DNA of 64,000 bases from Bernardetia sp. ABR2-2B (GCF_037126435.1 NZ_CP147020.1:4663001-4727000), one strand, 5' to 3'. Numbered from the stretch's first letter, positions 1-9,565 are shown. Translations and numbers: made by a program. Notes: a model not told the origin generated them from the sequence alone.

Positions 1-1
1 A

Positions 2-1771
2 AAAGGACTTTATGGGTATATTAATAAAAAAGGAGCATTTGAAATAAAACCACAATTTGAATTTGCCTTGCCTTTTAATGAAGAACGTGCAGTTGTATAT
101 CAAGATGCTAGACCTCTTGTTATAGACAAAAAAGGAAAAATAATAATTGATAATCCAAACTTTGCTCATATATCCAATTTTGAAAATAATCTAGCATTGA
201 TTACAACTTCTACAGGAAAGAAAGGGTTTGTAGATACAAAAGGAGATTTAGTTATTGATACTGTTTTTTCTAGTGTTAGAAATTTTGAAGATGGTTTAGC
301 TATTGTTTATGGAATATCCCCTAAAAATGAAGAAACGACATCAAAAATAGGTGTAATTGATAAAAATGGAAAGTTTATAGTTCCTTATGGAAAATATACA
401 GATATAAATTCATTCAATGAGGGATATGCTATTGCAGAAAAGGAGGAGGGAGAAAATAGTAAAAAAATCATTTTGAATAAGAAAGGAAAAGTTGTATTTG
501 AGTATATAGAAAAGAATCATATTAGTATGGGAGATTATGTAAACTCTGGTGTCATTAAAATGTCTATGTATAAGCATATGAAAAAAGAAAATACTGGTGT
601 TTCCTTTACTACTGAAAAAAAGTATATAGGTTATATGGACTTGAATGGTAATATTTTTATAGATGATATTCAACACAAATACGGAGAAGAGTATTCAGAA
701 AACAGAACATTTGTAAGCAAAGGAAGCTCTTATCACAAATATTATATATTAAACGAAAAAGGTGAAAGAGTTACTGATGAAGTATTTGCAAAAGTTGCCA
801 ATGAAGGTTTTAAGAATGGGTTTGCAGTAGTAGAAAAAAATGCTCGTTGGGGAATTATAGATAGGGAAGGTAAGTTTGTAGTCGAACCTATATTTAATGA
901 AATAAATACAGAAGTTGAAGATGCTTTGTTTCTATTTACTGGAGGGAAAAAAGATGGAGAATTTGATTTTAGTTTTCTGAAAGAAACGTATGGAATAGCA
1001 AACACAAAAGGCGAAATAATCTTAAAACCTATCTTAAAAGAATTTGACAGAAGAGGCTTTGTAAACGGTCTTTTGTTAGGTAGTTTGGATAAAGAAGGTA
1101 AAGAAATGGTTTATATAAATAAACAAGGAAAGATAGTTTGGAAGTCTTCACAGACAGAAAAAATAGTAAACCTTAATTTGGAATATTTCAATATCGATTA
1201 TATGAATAGAGGTTATTTTTATGCTAATTCTAATGAAACAGAAGGCATTGGAGGCTGGGGAGGTTCAGATAATTACTCAGAAAAAGATGTTCTTATTGAT
1301 ATAAAATCAAAAAAGACTAATCCTACTGACAGTATTCTAGTTTTTATAGATACAGATAGAGTTATCCCTATTGCAGGAAAATACAAAGGAAGGTATGTCT
1401 TTATTAGTAATGTTAGCGATAAAGGAATTACATTTGATGCCCAAGATAGTCGTTTATATGCAAAGATGCAGGCAATAAATAAAAAGGGAGAGTGGCAAGA
1501 TATTGAATATTTGCCTAGTAGTTGGTGTGGAAATAGTTATCATACAATGACTTTAAAGTCCAATCATACTTGGAAATTCCTCACACCTATCTATGAAGGA
1601 AACTTCAAAACACAGTTGAGGGTAGCACTAATCATAAAGAATAATCACAGAGACGAAAGCAAATCCATTATTCAATACAGTAAACCTGTTTATGGTAGCA
1701 TAAACTTGTCCCAGTTTTGGCGCAAACCTAGCTATTCTCCTCAAGGATTGATGGATCCTTATTTTGATTAA
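2..1771 (+). CDS. WG-repeat protein, 5' end cut by the window
   Basis: The reading frame is open from base 2, so the N-terminus lies outside the window; 589 residues are visible. The first half is built of WG repeats of about 45 residues, recognisable from elements such as YGYINKKG, KGFVDTKGD, IGVIDKNGK and WGIIDREGK, each followed by an 'F..G.A.V' strand. The last 200 residues lack clear repeats and contain a tryptophan-rich stretch (WCGNSYHTMTLKSNHTWKF) that resembles a beta domain I cannot name. WG-repeat proteins are common in Bacteroidota and mostly of unknown role. No C-terminal type IX sorting domain is seen. A second, larger WG protein lies at 53.2-56.5 kb. The TTG at 68 is not a credible start because the repeat pattern continues upstream of it. 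Confidence 0.85.
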   Translation, partial: KGLYGYINKKGAFEIKPQFEFALPFNEERAVVYQDARPLVIDKKGKIIIDNPNFAHISNFENNLALITTSTGKKGFVDTKGDLVIDTVFSSVRNFEDGLAIVYGISPKNEETTSKIGVIDKNGKFIVPYGKYTDINSFNEGYAIAEKEEGENSKKIILNKKGKVVFEYIEKNHISMGDYVNSGVIKMSMYKHMKKENTGVSFTTEKKYIGYMDLNGNIFIDDIQHKYGEEYSENRTFVSKGSSYHKYYILNEKGERVTDEVFAKVANEGFKNGFAVVEKNARWGIIDREGKFVVEPIFNEINTEVEDALFLFTGGKKDGEFDFSFLKETYGIANTKGEIILKPILKEFDRRGFVNGLLLGSLDKEGKEMVYINKQGKIVWKSSQTEKIVNLNLEYFNIDYMNRGYFYANSNETEGIGGWGGSDNYSEKDVLIDIKSKKTNPTDSILVFIDTDRVIPIAGKYKGRYVFISNVSDKGITFDAQDSRLYAKMQAINKKGEWQDIEYLPSSWCGNSYHTMTLKSNHTWKFLTPIYEGNFKTQLRVALIIKNNHRDESKSIIQYSKPVYGSINLSQFWRKPSYSPQGLMDPYFD

Positions 1772-1948
1772 TAATAGAAAATATTTTTTTAATGAGCAAA
1801 AATGTACAATCTGCTTTGGCTACTTTTCGCTGAAGATAAAAAGGTTTTTCTTCTAGCTAAATAGATGTTATTATGCTTTCGAAAAGGAAATTTAACTAGG
1901 ATAGTAAAACGTCCGATTGATGGATTGATAAAATGAAGTAAATAAAAA

Positions 1949-1975
1949 CCCTAAGAGTTTTAAAAATTCTTAGGG
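1949..1975 (-). terminator. CCCTAAGA hairpin between convergent genes
   Basis: Perfect 8-bp stem CCCTAAGA/TCTTAGGG with an 11-nt loop. On the minus strand it is followed by a run of five T (complement of 1944-1948), so it fits a terminator for the bshB1 transcript. The stem belongs to the same CCCTAA family as hairpins at 15385 and 62460. Confidence 0.65.
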
Positions 1976-1998
1976 ACTTAATTGCTTTTTTATAAAAT

Positions 1999-2736
1999 CT
2001 ATACCAAATCGGTAATATCTTTTACTCCTAATTGTGCTGTTTTTATAAATCCTTCTCCGTAATCTACTTGAATAGCGTGCCCAAACTCTTTTGCTCGTGC
2101 TTCCAAAAACTGTACAAAACGAGGCGAAGAAATAAAAGTTTCTTCTTCATCAGATTGGTAGTTTGGATTATGAAATTGCGATTCGAAAGCCATAACTGAT
2201 TTCATTTTTTGTTCCCAAAATGGCGTTACATCTACTACAAAATCAGGTGTAAGTATATTGCTTTGAATGTAATGATAGATGTGTTTTGGTCGCCAATGTT
2301 CTTGTTTGTGTCCTTCCCATTCTGTTTCTATTTTTATAAGTCCACTCAAAAAACAAGAAGTTTTCGAAAGTTCTGCGCCTTTTCCGTGGTCTGGGTGTCG
2401 GTCTGAAGGTGCATTTATCAAAACTATTTCGGGTCTGAATCTTCTGATAGCTTGAATTACTTTCATACGATGCTCATTATCATCATAAAAAAAGCCATCT
2501 CTAAACGCTAAATTTTCTCGTATATCAAGTCCTAATATTTTGCCTGAATTTTGAGCTTCTACATCACGAATTTCTGCACTTCCTCTTGAGCCTAATTCGC
2601 CTCTAGTAAAATCTACAATTCCTATTTTTTTTCCTTTGGCTGCTGCTGCTAAAAGAGTTCCCGAGCAGCTAAGTTCTACGTCGTCTGGGTGGGCTGCAAG
2701 TGCAAGAATGTCTAATTTTACGTCATTATTTGTCAT
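1999..2736 (-). CDS. bshB1: BshB1-type PIG-L deacetylase (bacillithiol biosynthesis)
   Basis: A 245-residue protein of the PIG-L/LmbE deacetylase family. The zinc-site motif AHPDDVE is at residues 15-21 and the second signature HPDHGKGAE near residue 118. Length and the sequence following the AHPDD motif (ELSCSGTLLAAAAKGKK) match BshB1, which removes the acetyl group from GlcNAc-malate in the second step of bacillithiol synthesis. Known from the family: many Bacteroidota make bacillithiol; inferred: this organism does so too, although bshA and bshC are not in the window. The ATG start sits about 40 bp downstream of a TAnnTTTG -7 box. It is transcribed alone, with a hairpin terminator just past the stop codon. 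Confidence 0.88.
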   Translation of the reverse strand: MTNNDVKLDILALAAHPDDVELSCSGTLLAAAAKGKKIGIVDFTRGELGSRGSAEIRDVEAQNSGKILGLDIRENLAFRDGFFYDDNEHRMKVIQAIRRFRPEIVLINAPSDRHPDHGKGAELSKTSCFLSGLIKIETEWEGHKQEHWRPKHIYHYIQSNILTPDFVVDVTPFWEQKMKSVMAFESQFHNPNYQSDEEETFISSPRFVQFLEARAKEFGHAIQVDYGEGFIKTAQLGVKDITDLV

Positions 2737-2776
2737 ATTAAATAGCTTTTATTTATTGGTTATTTGTACTGATTTG

Positions 2777-2784
2777 CAAAGATA
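2777..2784 (-). promoter_or_regulatory. -7 box TATCTTTG upstream of bshB1
   Basis: The minus strand reads TATCTTTGC, matching the Bacteroidota sigma factor -7 consensus TAnnTTTG, about 40 nt upstream of the bshB1 ATG. No clear TTG -33 element is seen at the usual distance, so this rests on the -7 box alone. Confidence 0.5.
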
Positions 2785-2822
2785 GAAATTTGAAAAGTAT
2801 TTGTAGGTACAATTATCTAGCG

Positions 2823-2854
2823 AACAATTACGAATTACGAATTAAAAATTACGA
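2823..2854. repeat. ATTACGA tandem repeat, copy 1
   Basis: Intergenic run made of ATTACGA/ATTAAAA units (AACAATTACGAATTACGAAT followed by TAAAAATTACGA). A near-identical block is found at 8555-8589, also between minus-strand genes. Short AT-rich units of this type recur between genes in related genomes. Confidence 0.6.
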
Positions 2855-2951
2855 CCTGTCAAAGCAGTGAAGCTAACTAATAGCTCAGTGGAGTCAATTT
2901 ATATTTTTAAATCGTTGAAAATCAGTTGGTTGGTAAATAAAAAATAGCAAC

Positions 2952-5072
2952 TTATTTAATTTTAATTCCTATTAAAGTTACGTCATCAATTTGTTTTTGC
3001 GAACCTTTCCAATTTTCAAAAAATGTTTCTAACTTTTCTTTTTGTGTATTCATGTCCTCCTTGTGATATTTATGAAGAAGGTTATAAAAAGGTCTAGTAC
3101 GTATTTTTTTATCATTTTCTCCTCCAAATTGGTCTTGATAGCCATCTGAAAATAGATAAATTGTTATTCCCTTTTCTAATTTAATAGTGTGAGTTTCATA
3201 CTTTCTTTTTTTATACTGACTTCCTCCAATCGGCATTGAAGAGCCTTTTATTTTGACAATTTCATCTTCTTGAATATACAGAAGAGGATTTTTTGCTCCT
3301 GCAAAGGCTAAATTTTCATTGTCTTTTATTACACAAACGACCATATCCATTCCATCTTGGTTTTCGGTTTGGTCTTGTTTGAGAGTATGGTAAACACCAT
3401 TATGAAGATTGATTAAAATTTCGCTTGGTTCTAAAATTTTTCTTTTTATTACTGTTTCATTCAAAAGCTCATTTCCTACCATTGACATAAATGCTCCTGG
3501 AACGCCATGTCCTGTACAATCTGCCACAACAATCACTTTTGTATCTCCTTCTTCAAAAAACCAATAAAAATCTCCACTTACAATGTCTTTTGGTTTGAAT
3601 AAAATAAAAGCATCATCAAAACTTTCTTTAATTTTACTAAGTGAAGGAAGCATTGCATCTTGAATCCGTTTAGCATAATTGATACTTGCCTTTGTATCAT
3701 CATTTTGTTTTTGAAGTGCAGCTGATGTTTCTTCCAGTCGTTGTGAAGTGATTGTAATCTCTTCGTTTTGTTGTCGGAGTTCTTCTTGTGTCTCTAGTAA
3801 GTCTTGTGTTCTGATAGCTACTTTACCTTCCAAATTTTTATTGGTTTTGTACCCAATCAGTAAAGAATAAAAAATTAGTTGTAAAACTAGGGAAACAGCA
3901 AAAGCCGTATCTAGTCTATAAAATAACTCTGCTTGTGTTTCACTATCAATATTTCCAAAAATATTATTGTATAAAACAATGACAAAAGCAATAAAACATA
4001 CTGCATAAAATATTGAATTTACGATAAGAAGATAAAATGCATGTTTTTGTCCTTGTTTAGAAAGACGAACGCAAATAATGATATTCGAAATTGTATTTAT
4101 AAGAAGAGTTACAGAGAATAAAATGAATAATATGTCAGAAGCTATCTCTATATTAAAAAACAAAAAACTGGTAAGACCTGAAAGAATAGCCAAAACTACT
4201 ATTTGTATTTTGTAGAAAGTTGCCCAGAAATTAAAATAGTCTTGGAGTTGTAAGAAATAATATATATATCCTGTGAAGATAGCATAACCAAATATTAATA
4301 CTGGAGGAACAATATTTTCTATATCTAACCAAAAACTGGCAGGAAACACCTTGTCTATATAAAGAATACTGAAACTAAGTAGAAAAACTACATAAAAAAG
4401 AATAGATTTGTCTCTAATTATGAGAAATAAGAAGAAATTGTAGATAGCCATTATAATTAAAATTACACTAGCTAAAAGAGATATGCTTGTATCTAAACTT
4501 ACAAAGTCTAGAAAAGCCTCTTTATTTATTAGGGCGAACGAAAAATAACTAGAATCCTCTGTACTACTTTCTGTTCTTATATAAAATGTTTTTGTTTGAT
4601 TTCTCTCTAAACGGATAAAAAAGCTATCATCATAATACGAATAAGAAGGATTCAAATCCAAAATTTTAGTATTCCAAGTAGTATCTTGCAAGGCTTCATA
4701 AAGTTCTATTTTATCAGCGTAATTATAATCAACATTTACATAATACTCCTGTATAGGAATATCATTCGCTTTTAGCGTAAACTTATACCACTTAACACTA
4801 GAAGGAACAAAAAGTGAATCTACATAAGGGATAAAGTCATCATTTTTGTTTTCTAAGACTTCCAAAAAAGTAAGGCTTTGACTTGTGTCAGACAGAACTT
4901 GAAGAAAAGGCTCTAGTTCAAAACGTTGGTGTGAATAAAACTGATCGTTGTCTTTAGCTAGTTGTGTAGGTAAAACAGCTACTTTATGAGAAAGAGAATC
5001 TGCCACTAATTTGGGAACTAAAAAACTAAAAAATAAAGCAGAAAAAATAAATGCTCGGAGCAGTAAGCGCAT
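2952..5072 (-). CDS. 7TM-DISM sensor with SpoIIE (PP2C) phosphatase output
   Basis: A 706-residue membrane sensor-phosphatase. A signal-anchor (residues 1-25) leads to an extracytoplasmic beta domain of the 7TMR-DISMED2 type, then seven hydrophobic segments (about 190-410), a Gln/Glu-rich coiled coil (about 420-470) and a SpoIIE/PP2C domain (about 490-706). Catalytic PP2C signatures are visible: GDFYW, DCTGHGVPGAFMS, QDGMDM, FAGAKNPLL and FSDGYQDQFGG, with metal-binding aspartates present. Known for the family: these proteins dephosphorylate serine/threonine on partner-switching proteins in response to a carbohydrate-like ligand; the ligand here is unknown. The linker and output domain are strikingly like those of the propeller protein at 42.3-45.7 kb. 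No anti-sigma or STAS partner is adjacent. Confidence 0.88.
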   Translation of the reverse strand: MRLLLRAFIFSALFFSFLVPKLVADSLSHKVAVLPTQLAKDNDQFYSHQRFELEPFLQVLSDTSQSLTFLEVLENKNDDFIPYVDSLFVPSSVKWYKFTLKANDIPIQEYYVNVDYNYADKIELYEALQDTTWNTKILDLNPSYSYYDDSFFIRLERNQTKTFYIRTESSTEDSSYFSFALINKEAFLDFVSLDTSISLLASVILIIMAIYNFFLFLIIRDKSILFYVVFLLSFSILYIDKVFPASFWLDIENIVPPVLIFGYAIFTGYIYYFLQLQDYFNFWATFYKIQIVVLAILSGLTSFLFFNIEIASDILFILFSVTLLINTISNIIICVRLSKQGQKHAFYLLIVNSIFYAVCFIAFVIVLYNNIFGNIDSETQAELFYRLDTAFAVSLVLQLIFYSLLIGYKTNKNLEGKVAIRTQDLLETQEELRQQNEEITITSQRLEETSAALQKQNDDTKASINYAKRIQDAMLPSLSKIKESFDDAFILFKPKDIVSGDFYWFFEEGDTKVIVVADCTGHGVPGAFMSMVGNELLNETVIKRKILEPSEILINLHNGVYHTLKQDQTENQDGMDMVVCVIKDNENLAFAGAKNPLLYIQEDEIVKIKGSSMPIGGSQYKKRKYETHTIKLEKGITIYLFSDGYQDQFGGENDKKIRTRPFYNLLHKYHKEDMNTQKEKLETFFENWKGSQKQIDDVTLIGIKIK

Positions 5073-5153
5073 AATTTAGTAGGGAATATTCTGTATAATA
5101 AAAGCTATCTCTGTTTTTCAGTAACTCACTAAAAATAAAATCCTATTTATTTT

Positions 5154-5192
5154 CCATAGAGTAGAGTTAGGTTTTTAAATCTAACTCTATGG
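5154..5192 (-). terminator. Bulged hairpin, possible terminator
   Basis: CCATA + GAGTTAG pair with CTAACTC + TATGG across a short T-rich loop, with a five-base bulge. It lies downstream of the minus-strand gene at 5509-5925, and a T-rich stretch follows on that strand. It is the only structure I see in the 436-bp gap 5073-5508; the rest shows no ORF or repeat. Confidence 0.35.
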
Positions 5193-5508
5193 AGAAATTT
5201 GTTTTACAAAAGCAACTGCGATAACCATTTAATGAGACAAACTAATTTAGCTAAAAAAATCGTAAATAATCGTATCTTTTAAACTTATTATAACTTCACT
5301 ATTTTTATACATACATGTTCTAGCCTGATAAACGATATTGTTTTATTGAAAGTATTTCAGATTTATTGAAGTATCAAAATAGAAGGTATTCAAAAAGCTG
5401 TTTTGGTATTCTAAATAATTACTAATGACCAAATAATCTATTATATTTAGTGTACCACTACTAAAAGGGTATAAATTGACTATCTGAAACGTTATAAAAA
5501 GACTTTGA

Positions 5509-5925
5509 TTAAGCATTTATATTCTTCCATTCCAAAAATCGCATATCTAATACTTTAGCTACTTTTTCATAGTTTTCCCACGTATCTTCTACTAGATACA
5601 TACAATCATGTTCTGGAAAAATTTTTCTATAATCTTCAATATATTTTCCAGTTGCATAATAGGCATCAGCAAATTTTTGAGCCTTTTCATTAAGCATTTC
5701 ATCAGAAATAACTCCGTCCCAAAGTTCACTAAAAATACAACAAGAAATAGAACGTTGTTCTAAATTTCTAATTTGCAGACCTGCTTCATCTTCAAAATCT
5801 TCACTAGTAAGGTCATTTTTTGCTATCCAAGTCAAGAAAATACCAATGTGAGTATGAGCGTGAATAATGGACAAATCCATAAATTCTTTTTTTTCTAAGT
5901 GGTCGTTGGCTTTATCGTAGAGCAT
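5509..5925 (-). CDS. Small cytoplasmic protein, DUF7832-like
   Basis: A 138-residue acidic protein with no signal peptide or membrane segment. The N-terminal pattern (YDKANDHLEKK, then HAHTHIGIFLTWIAKNDL) resembles a family of short soluble proteins, often found near toxin or immunity genes, that share an 'A..H....L....A..H.G..L.W' motif (DUF7832-like, from memory and not checked). The remainder is rich in aromatic and acidic residues (EDYRKIFPEHDCMYLVEDTW). No catalytic residues can be assigned. It stands alone, with 316-bp or larger gaps on its downstream side, and no toxin gene is next to it. Function is unknown; an immunity-like role is only a guess. Confidence 0.7.
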   Translation of the reverse strand: MLYDKANDHLEKKEFMDLSIIHAHTHIGIFLTWIAKNDLTSEDFEDEAGLQIRNLEQRSISCCIFSELWDGVISDEMLNEKAQKFADAYYATGKYIEDYRKIFPEHDCMYLVEDTWENYEKVAKVLDMRFLEWKNINA

Positions 5926-5995
5926 TTTTTATTAAAATCTAGAAGTAGTAAAAAGTAATATGATTAAAGTTTATGGGTGTATGTTTTGCTAACAG

Positions 5996-6038
5996 AAAAA
6001 GTGAGTATGAAATCGTTAAGGATAACATACTCACTTTT
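5996..6038. terminator. Strong bidirectional terminator
   Basis: Stem AAAAGTGAGTATG pairs with CATACTCACTTTT (13 bp) around a 16-nt loop, with A-tract and T-tract on either side. It lies 27 bp past the stop of the E1 gene on the minus strand and is the obvious end of that transcript. Confidence 0.8.
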
Positions 6039-6064
6039 GTACAAAAATCAATCTAAAAATACCC

Positions 6065-8536
6065 TTAATATAATTCAGGAAACTCTTGTGGATTAAATTC
6101 GTGCATTAAATTATAAGCTGCCTCTGTAATGTCTTCTGGATTTGGCTTAGAAAAATAATCTCCATCTGTTGCATAGGCTGGACGGTGGTCTTGTGCCGAA
6201 ATACACACAGGCTTAGAATCTAAGAATTGATACGCATTTTGTTCGTCTAATACTTTTTGCATCATATAGGCTGTTCCTCCACCAGAAACATCTTCGTCTG
6301 CAAAAATAACACGATTTGTCTTTTTGATAGATTCCAAAATAGCATGATGACGGTCAAAAGGAAGCAGAGTCTGAACATCAATAACTTCAATATTTACGCC
6401 TAACCTTTTAAGTTGTTCGGCTGATTCCATCACAATTCTACACATAGAACCATACGTAACCACCGTAACGTGATTTCCTTCTTGTAAAATTTCTGGAACT
6501 CCTAAAGGAACGGTAAATTCTCCTACGTTATCAGGTGTTTTTTCTTTCAAACGGTAGCCATTCAGACATTCAATAATCAAGGCTGGGTCATCAGATTTGA
6601 GCATTGTATTATAAAAACCTGCTGCCTGTGTCATATCTCTAGGAACTAAAACATAAATTCCACGAAGCGCACCCAAAATAGTTCCGATAGGTGAACCTGC
6701 GTGCCAAACTCCTTCCAAACGATGTCCACGAGTACGGATAATCATTGGTGCTTTCTGTCCTGCTTTTGTTCTGTAACGCAAACAAGCCAAATCATCTGAT
6801 AAAATTTGTAGTCCGTACAACAAATAATCTAAATACTGAATTTCTGCAATCGGACGTAAGCCACGCATTGCCATTCCAATTCCCTGTCCCATAATAGTTG
6901 CTTCACGAATACCTGTATCTGTAATTCTACTTTCTCCAAACTGCTCTTGCAAACCTGCAAAGGCTTGATTTACATCGCCAATTTTTCCGACATCTTCTCC
7001 AAAAGCAACGACTAAAGGATTTTTTTCAAAAGCATTTATAAAACACGCCTGTAAAACTTCTCTTCCATCAACTACTGGACTTTCATCAGAATAAGTTGGT
7101 TTTATTTCTTCTACTTTCAAAGCTGAAAGCTCTGTTTCAGAATATAAATGAGAGTTATAACGGTCGTGATTTTCAGTATTTGTGCGTTCTAAAAACATTT
7201 TCAAATTTACACGAACAGGATTTTCTAGGTCGTTTTTCAGTATTCTCAAAGCAGCTTTTACGGCTTTAATCGTATCCAAACGCATTGCATTGAGCGTGTT
7301 TTTTAAGGTAACATGAACGTCAACTAATTCATTTTGAACAGCTTTATTTGAAGACTGATGATTTGCTCTTTCAATTAAGTTTAAGGCTTCATCTTGGTCA
7401 GTTTTCATATCTTCATTAAATGCTTTCCAAGCATGATTTCTAGCATCTCTAGCTCTTGCAAATGATTCTTTTTCTATTTTATCTAATTCTGCTTCGTTTG
7501 CAATTCCTTCTTCAATAATCCATTTACGCATCTGAACCAAACAATCATGTTCTTTTTCCCATTCCAAACGCTCTTTTGGCTTATAACGAGAATGCGAACC
7601 CGAAGTAGAGTGTCCTTGTGGCTGTGTAACTTCTTCTACGTGTATCAAAATAGGCTGATGTTCGGTACGACAAAGGTTTGCTGCCTTTGCATATACTCTA
7701 CATAATTCTGCATAATCCCACGCTTTTACTTTTATAATTTCGTAGCCTTTATGATTTTCATCTCTTTGAAAACCTGCTAAGACTTCCGAAATACTTTCTT
7801 TTGTAGTTTGATATTTTTTAGGAACAGAAATTCCATAGCCATCATCCCAAACTGACATCAAAACAGGCACTTGCAAAACGCCCATTGCATTAATTGCTTC
7901 CCAAAAAAGACCTTCTGAAGTAGAGGCATCACCAATCGTACCGAAGGCTATTTCATTTCCATTTTTTGAAAAGTTGGTATATTCTGATAAAATATCAGCG
8001 TTTTGTCTATATGTTTTTGATGCTAGTGCCAAACCCACCAAACGAGGCATTTGTCCTGCTGTTGGAGAAATATCAGCACTTGAGTTATATTGTTCTGTAA
8101 GGTTTTTCCAGTTACCGTTTTCATCTATTGAGCGAGTAGCAAAGTGTCCATTCATCTGACGACCTGCCGATGCTGGGTCGACTTCTACGTCTGTATGTGC
8201 ATAAAGTTGTGCAAAATACTGCTCTAAAGTAATTTCTTCTAATGCCAACATAAAAGTTTGGTCTCGGTAATAGCCCGAGCGAAAATCTCCTTTTTGAAAC
8301 GCTTTTGCCATTGCAATCTGTGGAACTTCTTTTCCATCTCCAAAAATTCCGAATTTGGCTTTTCCTGCGAACACTTCCTTTCGTCCTAATAAACTTGCAT
8401 TTCGGCTTTCCCAACCAATACGATAATATTTCAAGACTTCTTTAGGCTCAAAACTAGTATTTTGATTGGCACTTGAATTTGTGTTTGAATTATTGTTTTT
8501 TGGATTTGACTCTTCTAGCGTTTCGTTTGTTTGCAT
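6065..8536 (-). CDS. Fused E1 alpha-beta 2-oxo acid dehydrogenase
   Basis: An 823-residue single-chain E1 component. Residues about 35-400 are the thiamine-diphosphate-binding alpha part, with FGTIGDASTSEGLFWEA and the WDDGYGIS segment of the ThDP motif. From about residue 485 the beta part follows (FGEDVGKIGDVNQAFAGLQ, then GIREATIMGQGIGMAMRGLRP, and a transketolase-C domain with VIDVQTLLPFDR). This arrangement is the usual Bacteroidota branched-chain 2-oxoisovalerate (or related) dehydrogenase E1, decarboxylating a 2-oxo acid and passing the acyl group to an E2 lipoyl enzyme. No E2 or E3 gene is adjacent. The first 30 residues are a low-complexity Asn/Ser linker. Substrate preference cannot be read from sequence alone. 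Confidence 0.9.
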   Translation of the reverse strand: MQTNETLEESNPKNNNSNTNSSANQNTSFEPKEVLKYYRIGWESRNASLLGRKEVFAGKAKFGIFGDGKEVPQIAMAKAFQKGDFRSGYYRDQTFMLALEEITLEQYFAQLYAHTDVEVDPASAGRQMNGHFATRSIDENGNWKNLTEQYNSSADISPTAGQMPRLVGLALASKTYRQNADILSEYTNFSKNGNEIAFGTIGDASTSEGLFWEAINAMGVLQVPVLMSVWDDGYGISVPKKYQTTKESISEVLAGFQRDENHKGYEIIKVKAWDYAELCRVYAKAANLCRTEHQPILIHVEEVTQPQGHSTSGSHSRYKPKERLEWEKEHDCLVQMRKWIIEEGIANEAELDKIEKESFARARDARNHAWKAFNEDMKTDQDEALNLIERANHQSSNKAVQNELVDVHVTLKNTLNAMRLDTIKAVKAALRILKNDLENPVRVNLKMFLERTNTENHDRYNSHLYSETELSALKVEEIKPTYSDESPVVDGREVLQACFINAFEKNPLVVAFGEDVGKIGDVNQAFAGLQEQFGESRITDTGIREATIMGQGIGMAMRGLRPIAEIQYLDYLLYGLQILSDDLACLRYRTKAGQKAPMIIRTRGHRLEGVWHAGSPIGTILGALRGIYVLVPRDMTQAAGFYNTMLKSDDPALIIECLNGYRLKEKTPDNVGEFTVPLGVPEILQEGNHVTVVTYGSMCRIVMESAEQLKRLGVNIEVIDVQTLLPFDRHHAILESIKKTNRVIFADEDVSGGGTAYMMQKVLDEQNAYQFLDSKPVCISAQDHRPAYATDGDYFSKPNPEDITEAAYNLMHEFNPQEFPELY

Positions 8537-8554
8537 AATTTTAGGTGGCTTTAG

Positions 8555-8589
8555 AACAATTACGAATTAAAAATTACGAATTACGAATT
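8555..8589. repeat. ATTACGA tandem repeat, copy 2
   Basis: Block of AACAATTACGAATTAAAAAT followed by TACGAATTACGAATT, the same units as at 2823-2854. It lies within 20 bp of the ATG of the E1 gene, so it would be in its leader. The remaining gap 8590-8919 (330 bp) is AT-rich and shows no ORF, hairpin or promoter box I trust. Confidence 0.6.
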
Positions 8590-8919
8590 TAATGCGCTTA
8601 TTTTCAATGACTTACATTAAATATGGTATGTATCAGCTTAATTTCTATTTCTTATTTTTGTGAATTTTATCTGTGTGTTTATTTAGACTTTAAGAATTAA
8701 TCATTAAGGTCTAGAAAATGTGTTTCTTACAAATTTAACAAACCAAAGGCAGATTTGGAAATTTAGTTTTTGTCAGAGAAAAGAACATTATAAGCTATTC
8801 ATTTTGAGTGATTTATAGTTTGCAATAAGTTTTATAACCTTTTAATACTATTTTCTTGGTTTTTGTTTTGGAGAAACTGGTAAATACGAAAGGAATTTTG
8901 AATTATAAAAAATGTAAAA

Positions 8920-9402
8920 TTATTCTTTTTTAGACTGATTTGATTTTACACTATCAATTTTATTTTGAATATCTTTTTTCCAATTTTCTCCATTTCTTAC
9001 TTTCAACTCTTTCCAAATAGTTGAGTTATAAATTCCTTTAGCTCTCACAAAATTAAATGTAGTTAAACAATCTGTCGTAATATCTACATATAAAAAGGAA
9101 TGGGTTAATGTGATTGAATCGTAATTCCCTACACCTTCTCTACTATTCAGACCCATTCCACCAGTAGAAAATAATATTAATGTATCATTTTTGACTGCTT
9201 GTAAAGCATTATCTTTTATTTTTTCAAAAAAAACTGTCGTATCACTTTTATAATCAAGAGCGATTAATAAAATATTAGCTTTTGCTTCTCTGACATATTC
9301 ATTTGAGAGCAATGATTTTCTTTTTTGGTCAATTTGATAATCTTGTGCAAAAGAACCAAAACTAACAAAAAGTAAAAGGAGAGTTATTTGTAAAGTTTTC
9401 AT
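8920..9402 (-). CDS. Secreted protein of unknown function
   Basis: A 160-residue protein with a clear Sec signal peptide (MKTLQITLLLLFVSFGSFAQ, cleavage after AQ). The mature part is a soluble mixed alpha/beta protein with YSTxxW-like elements such as GIYNSTIWKELKVRNG and a lysine-rich C-terminal helix. No cysteine pair, repeat, or sorting domain is visible and I do not recognise a family. It is transcribed divergently from gatB, with a shared upstream region of 170-220 bp. It is most likely a periplasmic protein restricted to close relatives. Confidence 0.75.
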   Translation of the reverse strand: MKTLQITLLLLFVSFGSFAQDYQIDQKRKSLLSNEYVREAKANILLIALDYKSDTTVFFEKIKDNALQAVKNDTLILFSTGGMGLNSREGVGNYDSITLTHSFLYVDITTDCLTTFNFVRAKGIYNSTIWKELKVRNGENWKKDIQNKIDSVKSNQSKKE

Positions 9403-9565
9403 AGCATATTTTTAAGAGTTTTATCTTCAAAACGATTTGAGTTTTTATAAATTGCAGAAGATATAAAACTGTGTTAGTATTGTGATGATAAAGTATGTAT
9501 TCATTAAACTATTGACAGCCTTCTAAAAGGACTTTCAAAGTCTAACAAATGTCAAAGAAAAAAAC

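Noticed and set aside
8121-8414. 97-codon frame inside the E1 gene, other frame on the same strand
   Set aside because: Overlaps the conserved N-terminal thiamine-binding part of the E1 enzyme and has no domain of its own.
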